A DNA stretch of 63,058 nt from Euryarchaeota archaeon UBA102 (lineage in GTDB: Archaea > Thermoplasmatota > Poseidoniia > MGIII > CG-Epi1), in assembly GCA_002509225.1 (NCBI GenBank), contig DAHL01000045.1, positions 1 to 63,058 on the forward strand. The letters run 5' to 3'. Positions 53,186-62,263 of this stretch are shown here, one piece after another. The notes under the pieces were generated by a model. That model made no database searches. It was not told where the DNA came from and saw nothing but the letters and a program-made list of their open reading frames with translations. A program made the position numbers and the translations under genes. Position 1 is the first letter of the stretch, and every line of letters starts with the position of its first letter.

Positions 53186-53887
53186 GTGATAGAACTACTT
53201 TCTGAGCTACAAAAAATTTCACTTTTAGTTCTTTTTCTAGGATTGGTGATTTTATCATATCCGATGTTTATATGGTCTATAGAAAAGTCGTTAAAACAGA
53301 ATTCGAGTGATTGGTTCCTTGCAGCAGTAGTCGTAGTATTGTGTACTGCTTTTTTCATATCTATATGGACAGTTCATCTAGCTGAAAGTAAGCCGGAATT
53401 ATTATGGCCAGCAGCGATATTTACATTGATATTTAGACTTATATCTCCAATATATTTAATTAAGATAGTAAGAAAACGAATAATTAAGCTTGATAAAAAT
53501 ACAACGACTAGAAATAATATGGCCGTTGGTATTTCAGTTTTGATAGGGGCATTTACTGTTGCAACTACGCAAATTGGTGAAGGTGGAAATGAATTGATAG
53601 GCGTTACTGAAATGTTGATAACTGCAGTGGTGGTGGTTTATTCATTTAGTCAATTTTATTTGTATTTATTTATTAAACAGATGAGAGAGAGTTCAGTTCT
53701 TTTTGCGTGGATATCTGGATTACTAGTTGGTATTGGATTTGTAGTATTAGTACCTCAATTTCTAGTTGGTTTTGATCAAACTTTTGTAATGATTAGTGGA
53801 ACGGGATGGTTTTTGGCAGCGATACTGATGTATCTTGATAATAATAAAAAAGCAGAAAAATTATTGAAAATAATTAGATTTTCATAG
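53186..53887 (+). CDS. Seven-helix membrane protein of unknown function
   Basis: This 233-residue protein has about seven hydrophobic helices (for example SLLVLFLGLVILSYPMFIW, AAVVVVLCTAFFISIW, AIFTLIFRLISPIYLI and AWISGLLVGIGFVVLVPQF). There is no retinal-binding Lys in the last helix and no other recognised motif, so it is not a rhodopsin. The start is GTG 53186. A TATA-like CTTAAAGATAAAA about 27 nt upstream suggests a leaderless message. Confidence 0.65.
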   Translation: MIELLSELQKISLLVLFLGLVILSYPMFIWSIEKSLKQNSSDWFLAAVVVVLCTAFFISIWTVHLAESKPELLWPAAIFTLIFRLISPIYLIKIVRKRIIKLDKNTTTRNNMAVGISVLIGAFTVATTQIGEGGNELIGVTEMLITAVVVVYSFSQFYLYLFIKQMRESSVLFAWISGLLVGIGFVVLVPQFLVGFDQTFVMISGTGWFLAAILMYLDNNKKAEKLLKIIRFS

Positions 53888-53898
53888 ACCAGAGTTTC

Positions 53899-53911
53899 AG
53901 ATATAAATACC
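53899..53911 (+). promoter_or_regulatory. Promoter of the DUF4430 gene
   Basis: GATATAAATAC at 53900-53910 is centred about 26 nt upstream of the ATG at 53932, the leaderless spacing seen repeatedly in this window. Confidence 0.55.
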
Positions 53912-53931
53912 GTTGATAATGTAGATAAACT

Positions 53932-54420
53932 ATGGAAGATTCGAAACGTGGTCTGGTAGTTATTATTGTAATGAATTTGATTATAATACACACATTTGCA
54001 ACATGGGATGAAAAGTTTGATAAGGGATATCAGGAAGAAGAGATAACCATTGTTGTAGAAATTGACTTCGGTTCTTTAGAATTTACTGAAGAGATATATG
54101 AAACTTCGGGAAATTTGGATCTTGAATATGTAAATGATACGTGGATGTTTAGTGCCAATTATACTACACATTATACTAATTCTTGGTGGATATGGACATT
54201 ATTCTCTGCTGAATATGATATAAGATATACATCTACATATTATTCAGGTCTTGGAGAAATGATGGAATCGATAGATGGGATTGAAAGTAAAACTAATGTA
54301 AATGAAACTAGTGGGAGCTATTGGGCATTGTATGTCAATGAAATGTATGCTGAGGCAGGTACATCAAGCACTTATCTTGATGACGGAGATAAACTGACGT
54401 GGAAACTGGACACTTGGTAA
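53932..54420 (+). CDS. Secreted/anchored DUF4430 (transcobalamin-like C-terminal) protein
   Basis: An N-terminal signal-anchor (GLVVIIVMNLIIIHTFA, about 7-23) precedes an exported domain of about 135 residues. The C-terminal part has GLGEMMESIDGI, then SYWALYVNEMYAEAGTS and YLDDGDKLTWKLDTW. This is the DUF4430 pattern (Gly-x-Tyr-Trp-x-x-Tyr-Val-Asn, then Asp-Gly-Asp-x-x-x-Trp), shared with the C-terminal domain of vitamin B12-binding transcobalamin and intrinsic factor. A role in cobalamin uptake would suit an organism with B12-dependent NrdJ, but is only inference. Confidence 0.72.
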   Translation: MEDSKRGLVVIIVMNLIIIHTFATWDEKFDKGYQEEEITIVVEIDFGSLEFTEEIYETSGNLDLEYVNDTWMFSANYTTHYTNSWWIWTLFSAEYDIRYTSTYYSGLGEMMESIDGIESKTNVNETSGSYWALYVNEMYAEAGTSSTYLDDGDKLTWKLDTW

Positions 54421-54427
54421 TCTAAAA

Positions 54428-55621
54428 CTAATGATCGATCCAATCCTTGAAACGAAGTAGACCCTCCTCTAAGTGTGATTTGGAAATGCCACTGAACGCT
54501 AAACGGATGTAATGTTCATTTTCATTATCAAGAGGTTTTCCAAAATGATGACGACCGCAGAAACTTACTCCAGTTTCTTTGAGAGCGGTTTTTCTAAATT
54601 CTTCTAAATCATTGAAACCTCGATTTTTCATAGCTTCGGTTATTTTAGGAAAGAGATAAAATCCAGCAACCGGCGTGTGAACCTCTATACCTTCTATTGT
54701 TTTTAGTATAGAAATCGCCAAATCGCGCCTCTCCTTTAAAATTCGAATTATTTTCTTAACTTCATCTTGTGAATCTTTGAGACCTGCTACGCCTGCATGT
54801 TGTATGAAATGTGTTGTGCAAGATTCATCATTTACATTTAGACGTGAAATTTCATCGATAATATCGCTTGGACCTATGGCTGCACCCAATCTCCAACCAG
54901 TCATTGCAAATTTCTTCGAAAAGGTGTATAAAATTAAAGAACGCTCACGCATGTTTGGCATAGACACAATGGAATGCGATTCTCCTTCGAAAAGAGTATC
55001 AAAATAGGCTTCATCGGAAAAAAGAAATAAATCGTTAGATATGCAAAGAGCTGCTAATTTTTTCATTTCGGAAATAGATGAAGAAGCCCCGGTAGGGTTG
55101 TTGTAATTATTGTAAAATATTATTTTGGCACCTTCTTTGATTCCTTGTTCTATGGAATCGAAGTCCAAGACTAAACCATCATCAGTATCTAGATACCCAT
55201 AAGGATGCGCTATACCGCCATGAAATTCTATTTGAGATTCATAAATAGGATATCCTGGATTTGGATAAAGAACCCTATCCCCTGGATTCATTTTAGACAT
55301 TATAAATTTACTAATTACCGGCTTACCTCCTGATTGAACTGAAACGTTATTTGAAGTATATTTTACATTGCGAGAATTGCTTACATCTTCTGCTAATGCC
55401 TTCCTTAATTCAATTATACCTGGTGCTGGACAATAACCCGTCTTACCGGATTCGATTGCTTCGAGAGCTGCAGAACGGATAGTCTTGGGTGTTTCTAAAT
55501 TTATATCTCCTAAATGAAAGGGATATATTTTGACACCTTTGGCCTCTAAATTGGAAGCTTCGGCTGAAACAGCGAAGGCCGTTTCTGTACCTAAACAATC
55601 CATCCTATCGGCGAGTTTCAT
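54428..55621 (-). CDS. Class I/II pyridoxal-phosphate aminotransferase
   Basis: This 397-residue fold-type I aminotransferase has GDINLETPKTI at the N-terminus, SGGKPVISKF, YPNPGYPIYESQ, NNYNNPTGA, DEAYFDTLF and the PLP lysine in YTFSKKFAMTGWRLG (about residue 233-247). A conserved Arg near the C-terminus (IRLAFSG) binds the substrate carboxylate. It belongs with aspartate/alanine/kynurenine-type aminotransferases. Proximity to the TDO operon makes kynurenine or an aromatic amino acid a possible substrate, but this is not determined by sequence. Confidence 0.9.
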   Translation of the reverse strand: MKLADRMDCLGTETAFAVSAEASNLEAKGVKIYPFHLGDINLETPKTIRSAALEAIESGKTGYCPAPGIIELRKALAEDVSNSRNVKYTSNNVSVQSGGKPVISKFIMSKMNPGDRVLYPNPGYPIYESQIEFHGGIAHPYGYLDTDDGLVLDFDSIEQGIKEGAKIIFYNNYNNPTGASSSISEMKKLAALCISNDLFLFSDEAYFDTLFEGESHSIVSMPNMRERSLILYTFSKKFAMTGWRLGAAIGPSDIIDEISRLNVNDESCTTHFIQHAGVAGLKDSQDEVKKIIRILKERRDLAISILKTIEGIEVHTPVAGFYLFPKITEAMKNRGFNDLEEFRKTALKETGVSFCGRHHFGKPLDNENEHYIRLAFSGISKSHLEEGLLRFKDWIDH

Positions 55622-55703
55622 AATCCCCCTGTGTAAACAATGCTCAAAAAGATACCGTTTGGATTAATCAGTAATCTTTTTACATAGCCGTAGTGGTGTA
55701 AAA

Positions 55704-56099
55704 ATGATGAAAAACAAGGAAGAATTTCTTAAATGGCTTCAAGAAAACATGCAGAATGTTTGTACACTGGGATTTATTTTGTCGACAGCGTTATTTTATT
55801 TGGGCATTGTGGGAGAATTTTATCCAGATGAAACTTGGAATCCTACAACAATAACGGAAATGTTTGGTAATTACATTATTTGGATTTTAGTGATAGGGAT
55901 AATTTCAACTGCGACTTTTGGATTTTATCTATACGGAATAATTAGCGATATTAGAGAATTTGAAGAATTATATGATACGCCATCGAAATCTGAATTTCAA
56001 AGAAATTGGACTAGACTTGAGCAATTAGCACGATATAAATTACCGAAAGAATATCGGGATCGTATGGCAGAAGCGAGAAGAAAATTTGGATTAAAATAA
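55704..56099 (+). CDS. Small membrane protein with two helices
   Basis: This 131-residue protein has two hydrophobic helices (about 18-36, VCTLGFILSTALFYLGIVG, and 52-75, YIIWILVIGIISTATFGFYLYG) and a charged cytoplasmic C-terminal half (EFQRNWTRLEQLARYKLPKEY). No family is recognised. TTTTTACATA about 24 nt upstream of the ATG suggests its own leaderless promoter. It precedes grpE with its separate promoter. Confidence 0.65.
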   Translation: MMKNKEEFLKWLQENMQNVCTLGFILSTALFYLGIVGEFYPDETWNPTTITEMFGNYIIWILVIGIISTATFGFYLYGIISDIREFEELYDTPSKSEFQRNWTRLEQLARYKLPKEYRDRMAEARRKFGLK

Positions 56100-56113
56100 G
56101 TAATTTTGAGATA

Positions 56114-56126
56114 ATTTTATATATAC
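56114..56126 (+). promoter_or_regulatory. grpE-dnaK promoter (TATA box)
   Basis: TTTTATATATAC at 56115-56126 is a strong TATA-like box. It predicts a transcription start near 56146, leaving a leader of about 40 nt before the grpE ATG at 56187. Confidence 0.65.
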
Positions 56127-56147
56127 TGTAACTTCGCGCTAGAGACA

Positions 56148-56186
56148 GTTAACAACCTGAGGTTGATTACTGAAGAGAACGTAATC
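56148..56186 (+). promoter_or_regulatory. Two mutually exclusive hairpins in the grpE leader
   Basis: Arm 56148-56157 (GTTAACAACC) pairs with 56161-56170 (GGTTGATTAC) around a 3-nt loop with 8 of 10 pairs, including CAACC/GGTTG. The same GATTAC (56165-56170) can instead pair perfectly with GTAATC (56181-56186), which abuts the grpE ATG. The two stems compete, and one would hide the bases just before the start codon. As DNA, the first could also be an operator at the transcription start. Either use is inference. Confidence 0.5.
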
Positions 56187-56684
56187 ATGAATGAGACAGA
56201 AATAGTTGATGAAAAAGTAGATGAAAAAATTGAAAATGAATCGGATGAAAGTGTTGATGAAGTTAAGGAACAGCTTATTCGTTTAGCTGCTGATTTCGAT
56301 AATTATAGAAAGAGGGTTGCTAAAAATATAGAACACGACAGAATGAGAATAAAGGGTGAAATTATTAATCCATTTTTAGATATTTTAGACTCGATGCAAG
56401 CGGCAAAAAATGCAAAATATAATGGAATTGATGATGTTTTAGAAGGATTAAACACACTCAATAAACAGATTGAAAATGTAATGGAAAATCATGGTGTAAT
56501 TAAGATAGAAGGAAAAGGAAAGGAATTCGATTCTAAATTACATGAAGCAGTTGGTGCGATAGAAAATGATGAATGGGAAACAGAGAAAATTATTGAGATT
56601 GTAAGAGAAGGGTATCTTCTAAATGGAGAAGTACTTAGAACTGCAAAAGTTATAGTATCAAAACGAAAAGAAGGAGAAGAATAA
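56187..56684 (+). CDS. grpE: Nucleotide exchange factor GrpE
   Basis: This protein of about 165 residues has an acidic coiled-coil N-terminus (about 1-60, [21 protein letters not shown]), then [44 protein letters not shown] and [22 protein letters not shown], the GrpE signature region. GrpE releases ADP from DnaK. I chose ATG 56187; a TTG at 56163 is in frame but lies in the leader hairpin. dnaK follows after 1 nt. Archaea with this system are thought to have acquired it from bacteria. Confidence 0.92.
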   Translation: MNETEIVDEKVDEKIENESDESVDEVKEQLIRLAADFDNYRKRVAKNIEHDRMRIKGEIINPFLDILDSMQAAKNAKYNGIDDVLEGLNTLNKQIENVMENHGVIKIEGKGKEFDSKLHEAVGAIENDEWETEKIIEIVREGYLLNGEVLRTAKVIVSKRKEGEE

Positions 56685-56685
56685 A

Positions 56686-58545
56686 ATGAGTAAAGAACAT
56701 ATATTGGGAATAGATTTAGGAACGACAAATTCAGAGGCCGCCTATCTCGAAGGAGGGCGTCCTGCGATAATACCTTCAGCAGAAGGATCAATGTTTGGAG
56801 GGAAAATGTTTCCTTCTGTTGTTGCATTTACGGAAAAGGGAGAGAGATTGGTAGGAAATGCAGCTAAAAATCAAGCTGTTTTAAATCCCGATAAAACGAT
56901 TATACATGTGAAAAGAAAAATGGGAACTTCTGAAAGAATAAAGATAGGTAAGGATGAATATTCTCCAGAAGAAATTTCAGCCTTCATACTACAAAAAATA
57001 AAGGGTGATGCAGAAGCTTATCTTGGTTCAGAAATAAAAAAGGCCGTCATTACAGTCCCTGCATACTTTAATGATAATCAAAGACAAGCAACAAAGGATG
57101 CTGGAAAAATTGCTGGCTTGGAAGTTGAAAGAATTATAAATGAACCAACCGCAGCAGCATTGGCATATGGGTTGGATAAAAAAGAAGAAAGTAAAGTTAT
57201 TGTTTTGGATTTAGGTGGAGGTACTTTTGATGTTACTTTGATGGATATAGGTGAAGATATTTTTGAAGTGTTAGCGACAAGTGGAGACACGAAATTAGGT
57301 GGAGCAGATATGGATCAAATGATTATTGACCATCTAGTTGAATCATTTAAAAAAGAAAATGGAATAGATTTGAGTACTGATTCGGGAGCTTTACAGAGAG
57401 TAAGAGATGCTGGAGAAAAAGCAAAAATTGATTTGACAAATGCTCTTGAAACGACTATTAATTTACCTTATCTATGGCAAGATTCAACAGGACCGAAACA
57501 TTTAGAAGTGAAATTAACGAGAGCTAAATTGGAAGAACTTATCGATCCTGTTTTAAAGAAATGTGAAGCGCCGATAAAACGAGTTATTAAAGATGCTAAA
57601 ATTAAGAATTCTGAAATTGATAATGTAATTTTAGTAGGTGGGCCAACTAGAATGCCGTCTGTTAGAGAAAGATTTGAAAAAATTATAGGAAAAAAGGCAG
57701 AAAGAGGTATTGACCCTATGCAGAGTGTAGCTATGGGTGCCGCACTTCAAGGAGGCGTTTTAGCTGGAGATGTAAAAGACGTTTTACTATTGGATGTTAC
57801 TCCTTTAACACTAGGTATTGAAACTCTTGGTAGTGTTTCAACACCTTTAATTGAAAGAAATACGACGATACCGAAAAATAAATCACAAATATTCTCAACG
57901 GCAGCAGATAATCAACCGGCCGTTGAAATACATGTATTACAAGGTGAGAGAACTAACGCGAGTGATAACGTGACATTGGGAAGATTTCAACTTGTCGGTA
58001 TTGCACCTGCACCTCGTGGAATACCTCAAATTGAAGTAACATTTGACATAGATACTAACGGAATATTGCATGTATCTGCAAAAGATTTAGGTACTGGAAA
58101 TGAACAAAAAATAGATATAACGGCGAAATCAACTTTGACTGAAAATGAAATTAATGAAAAAATTGAAGAAGCTGAAAAGTATGCAGAGGAAGATAAAAAA
58201 TTAAGAGAAATGATAGAGCTTAGAAATCAAGGAGAGACTCTGATATATGCAACAGATAAGGCATTGAAAGATCTTGGAGATAAAGTTGATGAAGATACTA
58301 AAAATAAAGTTGAAGATGCAAAGAAAGAATTAGAAGAACAGTTGAAAAGTGATGATCTAGAATCTTTGAAAAAATCTGTTGAAAAATATCAAGAAGCTAC
58401 GCAAGCTATCGGTCAGATGATATATCAACAAGCTGCTGAAGAGGCTCAAAAAGAAGAGGACAAAAATAAAGAAACTGAAGAGAAAACTGAAGATGATTCT
58501 AATGTAGTTGATGCAGATTATGAAGTTGTTGAAGAAGAAGAATAA
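56686..58545 (+). CDS. dnaK: Chaperone DnaK (Hsp70)
   Basis: This 619-residue Hsp70 has [19 protein letters not shown] at the N-terminus, [40 protein letters not shown] and [16 protein letters not shown] in the ATPase domain. The substrate domain has [16 protein letters not shown], and the C-terminal lid ends in an acidic VVEEEE tail. It refolds proteins with GrpE and a J-protein; dnaJ is not the next gene and not in this window. It is co-transcribed with grpE. Confidence 0.96.
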   Translation: MSKEHILGIDLGTTNSEAAYLEGGRPAIIPSAEGSMFGGKMFPSVVAFTEKGERLVGNAAKNQAVLNPDKTIIHVKRKMGTSERIKIGKDEYSPEEISAFILQKIKGDAEAYLGSEIKKAVITVPAYFNDNQRQATKDAGKIAGLEVERIINEPTAAALAYGLDKKEESKVIVLDLGGGTFDVTLMDIGEDIFEVLATSGDTKLGGADMDQMIIDHLVESFKKENGIDLSTDSGALQRVRDAGEKAKIDLTNALETTINLPYLWQDSTGPKHLEVKLTRAKLEELIDPVLKKCEAPIKRVIKDAKIKNSEIDNVILVGGPTRMPSVRERFEKIIGKKAERGIDPMQSVAMGAALQGGVLAGDVKDVLLLDVTPLTLGIETLGSVSTPLIERNTTIPKNKSQIFSTAADNQPAVEIHVLQGERTNASDNVTLGRFQLVGIAPAPRGIPQIEVTFDIDTNGILHVSAKDLGTGNEQKIDITAKSTLTENEINEKIEEAEKYAEEDKKLREMIELRNQGETLIYATDKALKDLGDKVDEDTKNKVEDAKKELEEQLKSDDLESLKKSVEKYQEATQAIGQMIYQQAAEEAQKEEDKNKETEEKTEDDSNVVDADYEVVEEEE

Positions 58546-58566
58546 AAGAAATAAAGGCGCATCACT

Positions 58567-58578
58567 AACTATAAAAAC
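58567..58578 (+). promoter_or_regulatory. Promoter of the HEAT/zinc-ribbon gene
   Basis: ACTATAAAAACC at 58568-58579 is a TATA-like box centred about 33 nt before the ATG at 58606. This separates the gene from the grpE-dnaK operon and predicts a leader of only about 7 nt. Confidence 0.55.
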
Positions 58579-58605
58579 CCCTTGAAGTGAAACCTATACG
58601 ATTAG

Positions 58606-60723
58606 ATGGTAGTAGGAGGTTTCGGAAGTCGTATTAGAAAGGCCCGTTACGCACCTCATATAGAAAGATGTTTGGAAGAGTTTGTTTCGGAAGTTCCAGA
58701 GAGAAAAATTGAAATTTTACAAGAATTATCAGAATTAGTTATTGATTCATTAGTTGCATCTTATTTAGAAGATATTTTAGAATTTACAGTTGATAGTTCG
58801 CCATTAGTAAGACATCAATGCTTAACTTTACTATCTAAATTATTTGATAGAGATTCTGAAGCTTTTGATAAATATATGGTAGATATTGCTTCTATAGCTA
58901 AAGATGAGCATACACATAGTAGATTAGCAGCTCTAGAACTTGTTACTAAGGCATCGATTAAAAAACCAGATAAAATAGAAAAATATATTTCAAGTATAGT
59001 AAAATCTATGACGTTGTATGATGAAGAAAGTACTAAAAAATATGCAGATATTTTTACATCTCTATCGAAAGTGAGTCCTAAGCTCGCCTTACAAATATTG
59101 AAGAAAACGGTCGCTAGTAAGAATGAAAATGTAACAAAAAATAGTTTAAGAATTATTAATGCTGTATCGAAAAAGAAACCGAGATTGGCATCGAACTTGG
59201 TTAAAGATATTTCATTGGTGTTTGAAAGTGGGAATGAAGAAATATATCATGAAATTGCAAATACGCTGATAATATTATCAAAAGGTAATGAAGAAAAGAT
59301 TGGAAGAAAAATATCGCTTATAATTAAAAATTCAGTTAATTATAATGGAAGTGCAAAAATAGAATTGATGAAAGTTGGTTTCGAGATAGCAAAAACAAAT
59401 CCATCCTCATTGAAAAATGCAATTCCTAGATTGTCTAAGGAATTGAATAGTCAGCGATGGGAAATTCGAGAAGAGGCTGCTAATTTGATTGGGGCGATTG
59501 GAGAAGATAATGTAGAATTGGTAAAAGAGAGTATACCGGGATTAGATAAATTAAAGAATGATGGAGACGATCTTGTACGTAATGCAGCTGTTAGAGCTTT
59601 AGAATCCATTAACGTAAATTCATTAGAATCTGTAAAAATAATGAAAGGTGCGGATGCTTTAGAATCTGCTAAAAGTGTTTTGAAAACTGCACGTAAAATG
59701 AAATTAGACATAAAGGAGCCTTTAGTATTCTTAAAGAAAGCTAAGACGGCGTTTAAAGAAGGAAAATATAAAGAATGTGTAGAATTTTCAAAGAAAGCTG
59801 AAAAAATGGCTAGAAGTGTAGAAGATGAAGGCGCTCAAGTTAGAACACATATAGAAACTGTAAAGATTAAGATAAAGAATGCCCGAAGAGAAGGAGTTGG
59901 GGTCGCAGCAGCAATTAAAAATCTAAAAGAAGCTAGAGTTTTATTGAATAAAAGAGAATTTTCAGAGGCGAAAACAAAAGCTGATGATGCATTGAAAGCT
60001 GTAAAATCGACTGTTAAAGGAGCTCGTCCAGATTTAGTAATAAAGGCAAAAACGAAAGAATCGATAAAACCTGAAATATGGAGTAAAATTGAATTTAAAT
60101 TAGCCAATTTAGGAAATGCCGTGGCTCAAGAAATATCTGTAAATTTTTCAGATGACTTTGTAATACGGGGGACAACTATAATTGATATTTTGGAATCTGG
60201 AGAAGAATTAGATTTAGAAATTGAATTATACCCGAAATCGAAAGGACTTATTCCGTTGACAGTTGAACTGATGTATAGATCGTTTAAAGGAAAATCATAT
60301 TCAGTTGATAAACAAGATATAGTTGAAGTTACAGATAGTGGGGATTTTGAATCTAGAGATTTGTTTGTATCGGGAGTTGGTGCTACGGTGATAGCTGAAG
60401 AAGTGCCTATATCTGAAGAAGTGTACAAATTCGATGCGTTTTCTATCGTTTGTGAAAATTGTAATGCTAGAGTGCCATCTAATTTTAGAATTTGTGGTAA
60501 ATGTGGATTTAGACTTAGAAAATCTAGACGTTCTCAATTTTTAGCTTCGAATAATTGTTCCAACTGTGGCAATCAACTTAATGAAGAACAGAAATTTTGT
60601 GGAAGTTGCGGTCAAACGACGAAAAATGATAATGCAGTAAAGAGTTGTAACTCGTGTGGTTCGGATTTAACGCCTGGACAAAAATTCTGTGGTAAATGTG
60701 GAACAACGATTATAAGAAGATAA
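58606..60723 (+). CDS. HEAT-repeat scaffold with CARDB-like domain and three zinc ribbons
   Basis: Residues about 20-345 are alpha-helical HEAT/ARM-like repeats (for example SSPLVRHQCLTLLSKLF and SQRWEIREEAANLIGAIGED). Residues about 350-465 are long charged helices with repeated AKKAxKMA patterns, probably helical hairpins. A beta-sandwich of CARDB type follows (about 470-580, PDLVIKAKTKESIKPEIWSKIEFKLANLG). The C-terminus has three CxxC...CxxC zinc ribbons (CENC/CGKC, CSNC/CGSC, CNSC/CGKC). The whole looks like a cytoplasmic scaffold; no signal peptide is present. Function unknown. Confidence 0.78.
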   Translation: MVVGGFGSRIRKARYAPHIERCLEEFVSEVPERKIEILQELSELVIDSLVASYLEDILEFTVDSSPLVRHQCLTLLSKLFDRDSEAFDKYMVDIASIAKDEHTHSRLAALELVTKASIKKPDKIEKYISSIVKSMTLYDEESTKKYADIFTSLSKVSPKLALQILKKTVASKNENVTKNSLRIINAVSKKKPRLASNLVKDISLVFESGNEEIYHEIANTLIILSKGNEEKIGRKISLIIKNSVNYNGSAKIELMKVGFEIAKTNPSSLKNAIPRLSKELNSQRWEIREEAANLIGAIGEDNVELVKESIPGLDKLKNDGDDLVRNAAVRALESINVNSLESVKIMKGADALESAKSVLKTARKMKLDIKEPLVFLKKAKTAFKEGKYKECVEFSKKAEKMARSVEDEGAQVRTHIETVKIKIKNARREGVGVAAAIKNLKEARVLLNKREFSEAKTKADDALKAVKSTVKGARPDLVIKAKTKESIKPEIWSKIEFKLANLGNAVAQEISVNFSDDFVIRGTTIIDILESGEELDLEIELYPKSKGLIPLTVELMYRSFKGKSYSVDKQDIVEVTDSGDFESRDLFVSGVGATVIAEEVPISEEVYKFDAFSIVCENCNARVPSNFRICGKCGFRLRKSRRSQFLASNNCSNCGNQLNEEQKFCGSCGQTTKNDNAVKSCNSCGSDLTPGQKFCGKCGTTIIRR

Positions 60724-60727
60724 ATAT

Positions 60728-62263
60728 CTAAACATCTTCTGCATCGAGAATTGGTTCATCTTCTGCAACAGACATAGGACCTGATTTAATGTCGGATGCT
60801 ATCTTATTATTGAAATATAACATTAGAGAGATTACTGCACCCCATTGAATTAGTAAAGATAAGATTGTGAATTTACCAATATCCAGACCACCTATTGGAG
60901 ATGGTCCTGATTGACCCCATTTTTCAATTAAAAATGAACTGAAAACAACGATAAATTCAAGTGGAAAGATGTATCTAATTATAAAATCCCACCATTTACC
61001 GATGTAAAGATCGCTATATTCATGATTGATAAATTCTTTACGAAAATCAGAAGCTCCGTACTGAATAACTACGAATGCAACGAACAGGCCCGAAACCAGA
61101 AGGCCAGTTCCCCAAACAAAATCTTGATTGTCTAAAAAATGTAAACTTGCTGCTGCAGGTAAACCTGCAAACGCAACTGCGACTGTGACGTATTTTACAA
61201 TTTCTTCTCTTTTCCAACCTGCATCCATGAAGTTACGTGATGCCACCTCTATACTGGAAACTAAAGATGTTAAAGCTGCGAAAGACATAGAAAGGAAAAA
61301 GATTGCTCCAATGAAACGGCCAATTCCTCCAGCTGTAGCAAATAATGCAGTAAGGTGAATAAATGTTAATCCTGAAGAACCTGATTCAACCGCAGCTAGA
61401 CCGTCAGCAGTTGTATCGGAAAGTGCAAAAACAGTGCCTAAAACTGCTACACCTGCAATCAAAGAAACGCTATTGTTGCCGAGTCCTGTTAGAAATGCAT
61501 TAAGAGAAACGTCTTCCTTTTTACGCATGGCAACTGCGTATGTAATAGCAGTACCGAAACCTGCTGATGTAGACCAAGCACTCTGTGTTAATGCACGAAT
61601 CCAAGTTTCACTTTTCAATAAATATTCAGGTTGTGGAATGAAAAGGAAGCGTAATCCTTGAGAAGCAGCACCTGCATCGAGATAGAATGGATAAATTAGT
61701 GTTAAAACCAAGAAACCGACCAGAGTAGGAAGTAAGATTTTATTGGCAGTTTCGATTCCTTTGATACCGAAATAAACAACAGTACCTGCAGCTGTAACTG
61801 CAATTAGTTGATACATAATAACTTCGAGTGGATTACCTATGAAATCATTCCATAACGCTTCAGTAGCAGCAGTGTCAGTAGCAGTACTTATTTCTCCTGA
61901 GAAAGCGACCCAGAAATAACGAATAGTCCACCCCATTACAACTGCATAATAGAAAGCGACTGCTGTTGAAACGAAGACCATCCACATCCCCATCCATGTG
62001 AAACGTCGGCCACCCATATCTCGTAATGCACCTACTGTTCCGAGACGGGTTTTCTTACCGATTGCAAATTCTGCCATCAATAATGGTATTGACCATAAAA
62101 ATAGAAATAATAACCAACCAATCATGAAAGACCCCCCTCCATTGGCTGCCGCTTCTCTTGGGAAACGCCAGATATTACCTGTACCTACAGCGGCACCTAT
62201 AGCGGCTAAAACTAAACCGAGTCGTGAGGAGAAGACCTCGCCACCCTGCTCTTCTTCACTCAC
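60728..62263 (-). CDS. Sodium-dependent transporter, NSS (SNF) family
   Basis: This 511-residue protein has about 11-12 membrane helices. TM1 carries AAIGAAVGTGNIWRFPREAAANGGGSF, the NSS signature including NIWRFP, and AFYYAVVMGWTIRYFW and SAWSTSAGFGTAITYA lie in TM3 and TM6. Family members (LeuT, TnaT, MhsT) import amino acids with Na+. Tryptophan is one possible substrate given the TDO operon 9 kb away, but the sequence alone does not tell. It overlaps the upstream membrane-anchored protein by 4 nt, suggesting a functional pair. Confidence 0.92.
   Translation of the reverse strand: MSEEEQGGEVFSSRLGLVLAAIGAAVGTGNIWRFPREAAANGGGSFMIGWLLFLFLWSIPLLMAEFAIGKKTRLGTVGALRDMGGRRFTWMGMWMVFVSTAVAFYYAVVMGWTIRYFWVAFSGEISTATDTAATEALWNDFIGNPLEVIMYQLIAVTAAGTVVYFGIKGIETANKILLPTLVGFLVLTLIYPFYLDAGAASQGLRFLFIPQPEYLLKSETWIRALTQSAWSTSAGFGTAITYAVAMRKKEDVSLNAFLTGLGNNSVSLIAGVAVLGTVFALSDTTADGLAAVESGSSGLTFIHLTALFATAGGIGRFIGAIFFLSMSFAALTSLVSSIEVASRNFMDAGWKREEIVKYVTVAVAFAGLPAAASLHFLDNQDFVWGTGLLVSGLFVAFVVIQYGASDFRKEFINHEYSDLYIGKWWDFIIRYIFPLEFIVVFSSFLIEKWGQSGPSPIGGLDIGKFTILSLLIQWGAVISLMLYFNNKIASDIKSGPMSVAEDEPILDAEDV

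Noticed and set aside
53186..53887. Possible rhodopsin because of about seven membrane helices
   Set aside because: The last helix has no lysine for retinal and none of the conserved opsin carboxylates; only the helix count agrees.
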